64,000 nt of DNA, from assembly GCA_023974075.1 (NCBI GenBank), contig CM043800.1, positions 6,098,453 to 6,162,452 on the forward strand, in the 5' to 3' direction. Positions 11,736 to 22,259 of this stretch are shown here, in pieces. The notes under the pieces were generated by a model, which searched no databases, was not told the DNA's origin, and worked only from the letters and a program-made list of their open reading frames with translations. A program made the position numbers and the translations under genes. Numbering within the stretch: the stretch's first letter is position 1; every line of letters begins with the position of its first letter. This DNA is from Chaenocephalus aceratus. Taxonomy: Eukaryota > Chordata > Actinopteri > Perciformes > Channichthyidae.

Positions 11736-13281
11736 ATTTCCAAAACGTTCCCATAATGCATCTGAATTTTTTCAGATTCACCTCAAACTAGTGCTATCAT
11801 TTGAAAATGGTGCATATATAACACCTGACTTTTAACACTGGCACAAATGAATGCAATTTTGATACGGAGCTTTCAAATTGTAGTTCCAAATGCATCTTTA
11901 GTAGTATGTGTATTTCTGTAGAAAATCCAGTGTTAATGAGAATAAGCTTATTTTGAAGCGTCTGCCGATAGAGCAGTGAGGTATTAAAAGTGAGCAGCTC
12001 GGAGGTCAGGAGAGGCATTAACACAATGACTCCATTACAATCTACAGCTCCATGCCTTCTAAAACTAAGCATTTGAGCACAGGCTGAGAGATAATCTCAG
12101 AGCGGCTTCAGGCTTCTTTCCTCTGGAGAAGCACTTTTTCTGCTGAGAGGATTTAACTGGAGGTGAGCCAGGTACAGGGAACAGCTTAATCGGCACCCAA
12201 TTTCATTTCGTCTCACGAAGAGGCAACTGATCTGAAAAAACAAATCAGTAAGATAAGAGTGAAAAGCAATAATGATTGGAATGCTGATTAAACGGTGAAA
12301 GCCAAAATAAGATGCAAAACACAGGTAGAAATGTTTGAAAGCAAACCAGTGAGGATAAAGCAAACAATCCACCCAGATATTGTCCATCTGCAAGCAGTGG
12401 ACATCGCGGTCAAAACTTCAACGGAGGTAAGAAACTAGAATAGCATTTGCACGCTTCATGTGAATTTGACAAAACAGCAGTTTGATGTCAGAGAGATCTC
12501 TGTCAGGCTTTATCGTCAGCATTCACAGAGACAGCGCACCGGCGTTAGGCTGAAACACTTCCTGGGTCAAGTTGGTGCACACCAGCATGAACACTGTGGT
12601 CGTTTGTTATTATTCTAAAATTGTAATCAATATTTGTCCCCGAACTACGTGTGACACGTGTAACAAGTAGGCCATATCAACTTAAAAGGTTTTAATATTT
12701 ATCTATTCAAAGTTACAGCCTGAGCATATAGACATAAGCTGAGTCACCATAGTGACACAGCTTCTGCCCAACCAACTTTTGCCTTCTCTTGCTCTCTCCT
12801 CGATATTTAAATACTTCTAAGATAATAATCAACATTCCATAAGCAGTCTGTTCCTAGCAGAGAGTGACTGGCTGCGGGGAGCTATCCTCCTGATAGGGTC
12901 AACTCCACGATATCCTTATGGCTCTCCGACACTGTGCCTCAGCTTTGTCCTGTTATTATCTGAAGAAGACATTGTTTTATGAATGTGTTGATCAAGCCGA
13001 ATCAACTATCACGGTCATACCAATACGCACCTGTGGGGACAAAATGTTAAAGCTCCGAGGCCGTTTGCCTGCATGACACAGGGGAGTGAGAGGAGAGGCA
13101 AAGACAAAGATGACTACAACTAACACTAAAGGGCCTCGTTTAAGATGTAGACATGTAGACATCAGGGGGTCGGACCAAAGTGCTGACCCCCTGATTTGCA
13201 GATCAGCGCACAATTTACTAAATATAACGTTATATAGTGACAATAGAGACAGACTTCCCATTACCCATGAGCTGGTCTCAC
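11736..13281. other. ascc3: Gene-free ascc3 intron
   Basis: Anonymous intronic sequence. Open frames here are short, lack homology I know, and have no consistent splice context. Confidence 0.55.
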
Positions 13282-13371
13282 CTTCAGATCGTAGAGCTGT
13301 TCATTAAAATCCTCCTTCTTGCTGACAGTGGAGAAGGAGCGCAGAGCCCCTGTGAGTCGAGGAGGAGACAT
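13282..13371 (-). CDS. ascc3: ascc3 first coding exon with start codon
   Basis: The ATG is at 13371-13369 on the minus strand in the context ACAATGT. The exon reads MSPPRLTGALRSFSTVSKKE then DFNEQLYDLK and stops at an AAG|GTGAGA donor (13281-13280). Vertebrate ASCC3 starts with the same PRLTGALRSFS signature, which fixes both identity and start. It is exactly 30 codons long and ends in phase 0, joining the exon at 11233. The 5' untranslated sequence continues upstream to an acceptor that I could not place confidently. Confidence 0.94.
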
Positions 13372-13488
13372 TGTTCTCTGATGCTCTCATCCAAACACTG
13401 CTCCTCCAGAAGGTTCTATCACACAGATACAGAGATACGTGAAATGAACCTTCATGGTAGAATGGTTACTTCATGACATAGTTATCAA

Positions 13489-13946
13489 CAGTGGTGTAAA
13501 GTAACTAAGTACATTTACTCAAGTACTGTACTGAAGAACAATTTTGAGGTACTTGTACTTTAGAGGATTATCTCCATGTTCTGCTTCTTTGTACTTCTAC
13601 CTCACTACAATTCAGAGGTAAACATTGTACTTTTAGAATAGTACTATTTATGCTACGTATTCTTCTTTCTGTGTCTTTGTAAGCACCATTTATACCAAAG
13701 CTAATTCCTTGTTTGTGTGAACCTACTTGGTAATACAACTGATTCTGGGTTAGGGTGAGCGCAAAATAACCCAATCTGCATAATACATATTTTCACTTTT
13801 GGTACTCTAAGTATATTTTGATGCTTATACTTTTGTACTTTTACTTGAGTAACATTGTGAATGCAGGACTTTTACTTGTAGCAGACTATTCCTACTCTCT
13901 GGTACTTTTACTCAAGTACAAGATCTGAGTACTTCTCCCACCTCTG
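13489..13946. mobile_element. MITE with CAGTGGTGTAAAG ends
   Basis: Left end CAGTGGTGTAAAGTAACTAA; right end inverted, AGTACTTCTCCCACCTCTG. Imperfect 8-bp flanks GTTATCAA and GCCATCAA suggest a hAT-type insertion. The interior is rich in TACTTTTAC-type runs, typical of this abundant fish repeat. A related minus-strand copy lies at 28776-29303. Confidence 0.8.
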
Positions 13947-14380
13947 GCCATCAATAGTACATAACGTGTCTAGAGATACACACTCAACTCCTATAGAAAA
14001 CAGGTACGTTTTTGTGAATGAAAATCACACATACAAACATGGACAGTATTAGCAGATGTTACACGTCGTTGGGGTCTTTGTTTATTCTTGCAGGCGTTAA
14101 CGCCATGTCTTGCTTTTATTACTGTTTAAACGATATGTTTTCTTATGCCACTTACATAAGAAGTTACACAAGACGTTATAAAATACAAATATGCTTCCTA
14201 ATGTTGTCTGTGTTGCTAGCTGGTGTTAGCTTGCCAAGCCTGGCTGTCATTTCTAAAACCCTTTTAATGGAACGTTAGCTTCAGTGCTGTGGAAAACTGT
14301 CAATGTCAAACCAATTGCCACAAAGTATTAGCTTGTAAGGCAGTCTAAAACTTCATATTTCAATATGTAACTAGGCCTAC

Positions 14381-14500
14381 CTTCCAAATCGCTTTGCAGA
14401 ACGGTCTGTGAGAAGCGTGTGACTGCTGGCCTACCGGCAGATGTCAACACCACTCGCTCGCATGCTATGAACCATGGGAACTGTAGTTCCTTACTGAAAC
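14381..14500 (-). other. ascc3: Candidate noncoding first exon of ascc3
   Basis: On the minus strand a consensus donor, GGAAG|GTAGGC, lies at 14380-14379, just downstream of promoter-like motifs. A noncoding first exon here would splice to the 5' UTR in front of the ATG at 13371. No transcript evidence is available. Confidence 0.45.
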
Positions 14501-14543
14501 TACTCAAATGAAGCTTCGACTAATCTGACTACATTTCCCATCT
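14471..14543. promoter_or_regulatory. Candidate ascc3 promoter with two ACTACAnTTCCC motifs
   Basis: ACTACAGTTCCCATGG lies on the minus strand (14487-14472) and ACTACATTTCCCAT on the plus strand (14528-14541). ACTACAATTCCC is the known ZNF143/Staf-associated motif of vertebrate housekeeping promoters, often bidirectional. The position just upstream of the candidate first exon fits. Confidence 0.5.
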
Positions 14544-15060
14544 ACACCTTGGAATGCAATATCACACAAGATGTGCTTTTTATATATATCGGCGTACACC
14601 GAAAACAACAAATGCGGAGTCTGTACTCGAATTAAAACGGGGTACGCGGCTAAAAGCTGGTATTAACCAGGTGACAACCAAACTGGATTGTGCGTCTGAA
14701 TCTGCTTCATGTTGTGGATCTATTGGCTTTACTTAGGTCCCTTTTGCCCGCTGTTCTTTAGTCCAATCATTATAATTATGACTAACTTCACAAAGCCGGA
14801 CGCCCCGGTACCCATAACAAGCACTAACAAACTGCAGTTTACTGGGAAAACGAAACTTCTCTGAAGTCCGGTGGGACCCATGGGACCTTATTTCGGAAAA
14901 AGTTTGTATTGAAGTCAATGGAGAGAGAAAGATTATCTTTCGATCCCGTTTGAATTGTGCCACGAATTACACATATGATGTATGTCAATCTTAAATAATA
15001 ATGTCCATGTCAAAAAAGTCACAGTTTGTCGTAAAACTGTTGAAATATAAGACTATGAAA

Positions 15061-15100
15061 AATACTACAAATCCCAGAGTCGCGTAAGTGATGTCATAAC
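15061..15100 (+). promoter_or_regulatory. Second ZNF143-like motif plus CRE/ATF-like site
   Basis: ACTACAAATCCCAGAGT (15064-15080) is followed by GTGATGTCAT (15088-15097). The pair looks promoter-like and lies 165 bp before the hAT element at 15226. It could be part of an extended ascc3 promoter or drive transcription towards the hAT-derived gene. Confidence 0.4.
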
Positions 15101-15497
15101 TGTTTTCCTCCACTAAGAGATATAATAATAATAATAATAATATAGATAATATAGATAATAGCTAGGATCAGCTAAGATAAGTGGCATAAGATAAGATAAC
15201 TTTAACAAGATGCCTGTGTGCTTAGCAGGGGCGTCGCCTGGGGTAGGCATCCGGGGGCTCAAGCTCTTTAGCCCCGGACAAATTCTCCCTCAATAATATA
15301 ATACATTAACCTACTTTACCTATAGGATGGACGGCAGAATTGTAATTTCCCATGTTCAGGAGGCAAGACGACGCCACCAGACCAATCAGAGAGTTGCATG
15401 GAAATAAACGTGTTTTATTGGTTGACAGGTACGTACCTCTCCTCTGTGACAATGTTTAAACTTTAAACTGTCATCCCCGGACGCGGAGATTCTGAAG

Positions 15498-18400
15498 ATG
15501 GACATTAGACATTTCTTTAATACAAAAGACGACAATTCTCAAGTGGTGGCTCACACAACAACCCCAGAGCCACCACCGGAGCCAGGTGAACAAGGTATGT
15601 ACCTGTCAGTAAACTTACAAGTTATGTCAAGCATAAATTATAGCTACGTTGACGTTACTTTGAATCGCGCGGGTAAGCTAAACCGTTAGCAAGTAGCTAT
15701 AGCTAGCCAGATATATTAAATAAACACTTTGTCATACAATCTAAATGTTGTGTTTTTTAGCGTTACTTGGTGATTTCAAAGAAAGCTCTCTGGGAAATGT
15801 TGACTTACTGTCTGTGTTCGACATGAAGCTAGAAGCTACCTTACAGTAGTACACAGTTGATCCTGAGTCCTGTCAGTTAAAGTGTTTCATAGTTAGCTTA
15901 GCTAAGCATCAACCCAGCACTGAAATATATATGGACATTATGTGACAGTATTTCTGAGAAAAAGTCAGCTGAAATGGTGGCATAGTTGCCACTGCTTTAC
16001 GTGTCGACAGCATGTTTTAACGTATTTGCAGCAGTAAATGTGGCTGTCTGGCCACTGACGTTGCCATAACAACACCTGCATTTAAATGTGCAACCTCTTT
16101 TTGTGACAGATGTTTGCATGAAAATATAATTCTTCTGATTGATATTTCCTATTGACAGCTAGTTTCTATTGTCTTTTATTGTCTTTATTAGGATCCCCAT
16201 TAGCACTAGCATGAGCATTGGCTATTCTTCCTGGGGTCCTCACACACTCAAAACATACATAAACATACATACAACAAAATTAAAACAAAACAAAACAGCT
16301 CATAATTTCATGCTATTTACAGTGAAATGAAGTGAAACTAAAATGGTCATCCAATTATCGCCATCCTAAGGCCAAACAAAAGTAAATACAAATAAGTGTA
16401 CATAATAATATATGCATACATAGCACAGTTCAAATGTACTTTGTAATACTTAAATAATTTTTTAGCAACCTTTTGAAATGTACTTGAGAATTTTCCTGAA
16501 TGATGTGAACCGGTAAAGAGTTCCAGCTGATCATGGCTCTGTACATGACTGTTTTCTGTCCCATATTTGATTTAGATTTGGGTAATACAAACCTTCCTTC
16601 TATTGTATGTCATGTTTGATAGTTATGTTGTGCATATTGCGCTATAAACCTTTGTGATAATATATCTGGTGAGTGAGTCACTGTAATATTTCTGACAAAA
16701 TGTAATAAAATATAAGTTGACCTCTGTCTGACAGTTAACCATTTCAGTGTCTCCAGCAATGTGAACATTATGAGATGGACTGCCAGCTAACAAGCTTTTT
16801 ATACAAATATTTCAGATCAAAGCCAATCCAGTGGGGCTCCTGAAAGGGGGAAGGGACACTATGCTCCCAAATATTAAGCCTTGACCCGCATCATAAAATT
16901 GATATGATCAAAAAATGATCTGCATTGTCGGAGGCCTTTTTTCCTCATTATCATGTCAAATTGTACAGCTTTCCTTAGTGTTGAATGCAGAAAGATGACT
17001 ATATTAGAGTATTAAGTGAAAATGACTATATTAAAGTGTTAAGTATTAAGTGAATTACTCAAACTGCATTTGTATAGGAATGATTCTGTCCTATTGGCAG
17101 ATAACTACTCTAACAGTGATATCTACAAGAGGTTTCCAATGTAAATGTAACTATTTTCAATTGGTTAGTATTACATTTTGTGACAGTGTGGTGACACTCA
17201 TTTTAATGAAGACAAATGTGTGTATCTTGAAATTCATTTATTTGTCAGAGCTGGAAACTGATTGACTTACATACTTGTTTGTGTTTACCCACAGTCATCA
17301 CAGATGAGCCAAACAGAGTAGAGGATGGAGAAAGGGGAACAGGAGAAAGGGACACACAAGAAGGAGATACGAACGACAATGGAGACAACAATGAACAGGA
17401 ACCCCAGAACAGACAAGAGTCAATGGGTAACATGACTGATGTAGGGACTGCAGATACAGGGCCAAGGCAAGTGAGACACCACTGCTTTCCATCCAGCATG
17501 TTTGGCCAGCAAAAGAGATCATTTCAACCGCAAACAGCAAGAGATGAGGGATTATTATTTCCTCCTTCCATCCCCTTTTTCTGTTTAATCTGATTACTAA
17601 CAACTTCTAATAATTTGACATAGTTTATGATTTAATTGGAAAATGAAGTGTTTCTGATTCTGATTCTTTGATTTCTTTTTGACATCTGGGTGTTGAGAGA
17701 TGTATCATATCTCTTGATGTTGCTCTCAAAGTGCACAAGATTGATGCTTTTAACTTCAGTATTTAAAAAAATTCTTCCTGGGGGACCCCAGAGGAGGTGA
17801 GTTCCCCCCAAAATAGCACTTTATCTCTGCTTATGTAACTCCGGTGTAGTGTCCCCTCGGCAACAGATCACTCAGAGCTGGTGATTACTTTCCTGCATTT
17901 CAATGGACAGCATATAAAAAGGACACGTGAGCTGCATTGCTTAAGAGATCCTCTCATGCTATCTCTTTTACAAAATAAGTGTCCAGTCAACAACAAACAT
18001 CAGTGATCGTATAGTGGTATTATATTTTTCACAAGCAATGTGAAACATTAAACTTATACAAACTGGTGTACAAAACTCACATACCTGCGTTGATCTACTG
18101 GAGTGTCTCTACTCTTTCTTCTCCACATCTCTTGTCCACCATCAGAGATTGCAAACATTTCAGAAACAGCTAGAGGTAGGGGACAAACAACTTGTTCGCT
18201 GGGCATGTCAACAACCTCCCTGCTTTGATCAAGACTTTAGGGAGCCTTTCAGCCCCTCTAGCAAAGGGACTGGAAAGCAAGCTTTGAAAATGCAGTACCA
18301 TCTACATGCTGTCATGTTCCAGACACTGCTCTCAACCACTCAGGGCCTGCACAAATACCTGCAGAAAGAAACACTTGACTTGGTGCAGGCAGTAGATTAC

Positions 18401-18577
18401 AAAACAGCAGTTGAGAACACACTGAAAAGTTACCGAAGTAACGAGAAAGTACATGAGGTCTATGACAAGACCAAGGCCCTGTGCAATGATCTTGATATTC
18501 CCCAAACTGTGACGCAGAGGAAGAAGCGTAGAAACATGGAAGACTTTGTAGTCGAGGCATCATGTGGAGCAATGTGA
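15498..18577 (+). CDS. hAT-derived protein, three exons (15498-15594, 17295-17466, 18148-18577)
   Basis: The start MDIRHFFNTKDD matches the MDIR-x-FF start of TTF-type hAT transposases and ZMYM1-like proteins. Exon 1 (97 nt) ends at a CAAG|GTATGT donor. Exon 2 begins after CCACAG, restores the Val codon, is acidic and Glu/Asn/Gly-rich, and ends at a GC donor, CCAAG|GCAAGT. Exon 3 opens after CAGAG and reads LQTFQKQLEVGDKQLVRWAC, later LLSTTQGLHKYLQKETLDL and VYDKTKALCNDL. These resemble the helical segment after the insertion domain of hAT transposases. Spliced this way the frame is 699 nt, 232 residues, with no internal stop. The TTF zinc finger and catalytic DDE region are missing, so it cannot transpose by itself. 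It stops at VEASCGAM, where a duplicated block begins. It may be an internally deleted element product or a small domesticated protein. The GC-AG intron is inferred. Confidence 0.55.
16165..16765 (-). mobile_element. LINE 3' end fragment, minus strand
   Basis: The minus strand reads a LINE ORF2 C-terminal signature (GQKTVMYRAMISWNSLPVHI). It is followed by a 3' UTR ending GCTAATGGGGATCCTAATAA, a tail common to fish LINEs. It lies within the first intron of the hAT-derived gene. Rex1/L2-like affiliation is a guess. Confidence 0.7.
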
Positions 18578-19118
18578 AACATTAAACATTAACATAAATA
18601 AACTGGTGTACAAAACTCACATACCTGCATTTCAATGGACAGCATAAAAGGACACGTGAGCTGGGTTCTGGTGCTCAGATTAGCTATTGATGATCACGTT
18701 GATAAATCATAAAACAAATAGCCAATCACACAAAAAACATGTTGCTGTGACTGTGAGCATTAAACAATTAACATTAAACTAAACAAACACAACAGTACGT
18801 TATTGTCCTTATAAAATAAAAACATACATTTTGTCCACCGAGAAAATACAGGCACCTTACCCTCAAGAGATCCTCACGTGCTATGAGAATCTCCCACAAT
18901 CCATTGCCGTAACAAAGCTAATGCAGGCACACGTTTGTGACACCAGATGGCGCAATTGTGTATGTGCGTGTGGGGAGTCTTGCAGTAGAAAATTTGACTG
19001 TAGCGCCGCCACTGTGGGCTAAGCCCCGAATGTTTCCAGGTCTGCTTAGTACCAGGTTGTTATCATACCAGCAATGGGTCTTGCTCATTCTTTCGCTTCC
19101 CGTCTGATGAAAGGACCA

Positions 19119-20493
19119 GGGGCCTCATTTATAAAGGGATATACCCTCAAAAAATGGCGTAGGCTACGCCAGTTTCTATGCACTGTTTGCGATTTATAAA
19201 ATACTAACTTGACGGGAAAATGTGCGGTCCTCCACGCAAACTCTGACCCTTGCGTACGCACTAAGCACAAAAACGGGAGAGACGAGAAACTGCAACACCG
19301 TTTGCAGAAGGAAGAATGGAGAGAAATATGTGGAAATAATACCATAAATAAAATGTTACCTCTCATTTATCATATATGAATAATTCATTTTCAAACATTG
19401 ATTAAAGCCAATCTTAAAATGATTAAACAAAAAGCCTGTTTGAGACTCCTCAGTGCACACAAAAACATAACTTGGAGAAATAAATAAATACGGATATGCT
19501 ATTTAAAGCCATCTCAAATATGTTGTGTTAATGTTATGAAATGTTTTCTCATAAATGATGCAGTAAGCTGGAGGACAGAATTACGTCTAAACTGACGCCG
19601 TTTTGCATTTCTATAGGTTGTAGATATGAGCATGGTTTTATATACTATCATGTTTAATCGTGTTTTATGCCGTTTGCCAAGACTTGATAAGTCGCTCGTA
19701 AAACCCAGGAGGTATGGAAGAACACCATATATGGTCAATTGTACAGCGAATATAACGCAACACATTAGTTGTATTTCCTTTAACTGGTGGATATAGGGTT
19801 GCTGCGGGGGGGGGGGGGGGGGGGGGGGGTCGGGTTGAGATGCACAGGCTGCAGTGGAGACGCTGCGCACAGCTGGGACACAAACCACCAAATACAAACA
19901 AATAATTCAGATCCAGTCGTCATAACTACACTCCGGAGGGATTCCCCGATCATTTCTTACAGTTTCTCATCAAGGGGGGTCTCCTGTCCCTGGTACAAAC
20001 ACACTGCCTGAGGAAGTGTATTTTTTTTGTCATTAACCTTTTTCGGACCACTTATTTATTTATTTTGGTGACGATCCGACATCCATGCTGCTACTCTGGT
20101 TCAAACTGCATCCACCAAACAATATGATTTATCTCGACCTCCCCAAAATAACCAAAATCTGACACGGTGTGAGATGTCTTTTTTAGCTGTTCTGTCGTCA
20201 TTTCCTGCGATCTTCTTCATAAAGTCAGTCTGAATGAATGGGCGTTTCTTTGACTATTTATAGTCAAATATGGGCGTTACGTGAAGCCCGCAAAAGCTGT
20301 ACCGCATTTCGAGTCGATTGTGATTTATAAAGGGAAATCGGCGGAGGAAGTGCCGTACGCACTTTCCTCGCCGGTACGCAATGTTTGGTGAATCGGAAAA
20401 TGTCGGAAGATTTCTGTACCTATTTTTTGGATTTCTACTACGTAAGCAACCTTCCCACGTGAATCCTACGCACGGCGTTATAAATGGGGCCCC
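19119..20493. mobile_element. Non-autonomous DNA element, tandem copy 1
   Basis: The ends are GGGGCCTCATTTATAAA and its inverted match TTATAAATGGGGCCCC. Internally it repeats ACGCCAGTTTCTA, CCTACGCAC and similar blocks that are themselves inverted near the right end. It includes a poly-G run at 19806-19830 lacking in copy 2. Non-coding; superfamily not determined. Confidence 0.82.
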
Positions 20494-20495
20494 AG

Positions 20496-21789
20496 GCGCC
20501 TCATTTATAAAGGGATATACGCTCAAAAAATGGCGTACGCCAGTTTCTACGCAATGTTTGCGATTTATAAAATACTAACTTGACGGGAAAACGTGCGGCC
20601 CTCCACGCAAACTCTAACCCATGCGTACGCACTAAGCACAAAAACGGGAGAGACGAGAAACTGCGACACCGTTGGCAGAAGGAAGAATGGAGAGAAATAT
20701 ATGGAAATAATATAAATAAAATGTTACCTCTCATTTATCATATATGAAGAATTCATTTTCAAACATTGATTAAAGCCAATCTTAAAATGATTAAACAAAC
20801 GCCTGTTTGAGACTCCTCAGTGCACACAAAAACATAACTTGGAGAAATAAATATGATATATAGATATGTTATTTAAAACCACCTCAAATATGTTGTGTTA
20901 ATGTTATGAAATGTTTTCTCATAAATGATGTGGTTTTGCATTTCTATAGGTTGTACGAGCATGGTTTTATATACTACCATGTTTAATCATGTTTTATGCC
21001 GTTTGCTAAGACTTGATAAGTCGCTCATAAAACACAGGAGGTATGGAAACTAAGAACACCATATGTGGTAAATTGTACAGCTAATATAACACAACACATT
21101 AGTTGTATTTCCTTTAACTGGTGGAAATAGAGTTGCTGCAGTGGAGACGCTGCGCACAGCTGATCGACAGCTGGGACACAAACCACCAAATACGAAAACA
21201 TAATTCAGATCCAGTCGTCATGACTCCACTCCGGAGGGATTCCCCGATCACTTCTTACAGTCTCTCATCAAGGGGGTGTCTCCTGTCCCCAGTACAAACA
21301 CACTGCCTGAGGAAGGCTATGTGTATTTTTTTTGTCATTAACCTTTTTCGGACCACTTATTTATTTATTTTGGTGACGATCCGACCTCCATGCTGCTACT
21401 CTGGTTCAAACGGCATCCACCAAACAATATGATTTATCTCGACCTCCCCAAAATAACCAAAATCTGACACGGTGTGAGATGTCTTTTTTAGCTGTTCTGT
21501 CAGTTTTCTGCGATCTTCTTCATAAAGTCAGTCAAAATTAATGAATGATTGGGCGTTTCTTTGACTATTTATGTGGGCGTTACGTGAAGCCCGCAAAAGC
21601 TGCACCGCATTTCGAGTCGATTGTGATTTATAAAGGAAACCGGCGTAGGAAGTGCTGTACGCACTTTCCTCACCGGTACGCAATGTTTGGTGAATCGGAA
21701 AATGTCGGAAAATGTCTGTACCTATTTTTTGGATATTTACTACGTAAGCAACACGTGAATCCTACGCACGTCGTTATAAATGAGGCCCC
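20496..21789. mobile_element. Non-autonomous DNA element, tandem copy 2
   Basis: Same family and orientation as 19119-20493, separated by two bases. Most of the length aligns by eye with few differences. It ends TTATAAATGAGGCCCC. No coding capacity. Confidence 0.82.
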
Positions 21790-21846
21790 AGGAGTGGCTG
21801 GATCAAGTTAGCTAGCTACCTAGCTAGTAGCTAACACGTTAGTTAG

Positions 21847-22259
21847 TGTAAGGGAAACTTCTGTTGCAATGGAAATCAGGACTCAGAGAGACACAGGAGG
21901 AGCAGGAATTCTGAATGTCAAACACTGGGATTTATTGAGAGATCCAACGGCCGGGAGAGATTACACAGCATAGTCACACTTTCATGTGGGCAACCTTGCA
22001 ATCTCTGAACACATAAGACAAAATACATGGTCTGTATATCCATAAGGCGTGGCCTATTTTCCCGCCTCTGGTAATCAATACCAGACCCTGGAACAAAACT
22101 GTTTGTATGGCAACTTCTCATGTGCCTATACCCCTCCCCCCACAGGAAAGGCAAAGGACCTTTTGACCTGTGTCTTCCTGAGAAATTACTTGTAGGAGAC
22201 AAAGAGAGAAATCACTAAAAGTCTTCCATGCACAGATCTCATTAAATATTTCCTTCACA
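21847..22259 (-). repeat. LTR (3' copy for minus-strand element)
   Basis: Differs from the copy at 37849-38259 at roughly seven sites, counted by eye, including CACATAAG versus CCATAAG and single-base indels. Confidence 0.82.

Larger units (their letters stand above)
15226..19014 (+). mobile_element. hAT-derived element carrying a spliced gene
   Basis: Left end CAGGGGCGTCGCC and right end AGCGCCGCCACTG are inverted over 13 bp with three mismatches. Flanks TGTGCTTAG and TGGGCTAAG (7/9) look like a decayed 8-9 bp target duplication. The encoded protein fragment is of the TTF/hAT type, supporting the assignment. A LINE tail at 16165-16765 sits inside the first intron. Short blocks are duplicated around 17895-18090 and 18567-18660. 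Confidence 0.72.

Noticed and set aside
14018..14278. 86-codon plus-strand frame with hydrophobic stretches
   Set aside because: No start context beyond ATG, no homology recognised, and it lies between the MITE and the ascc3 promoter region in repeat-like sequence.
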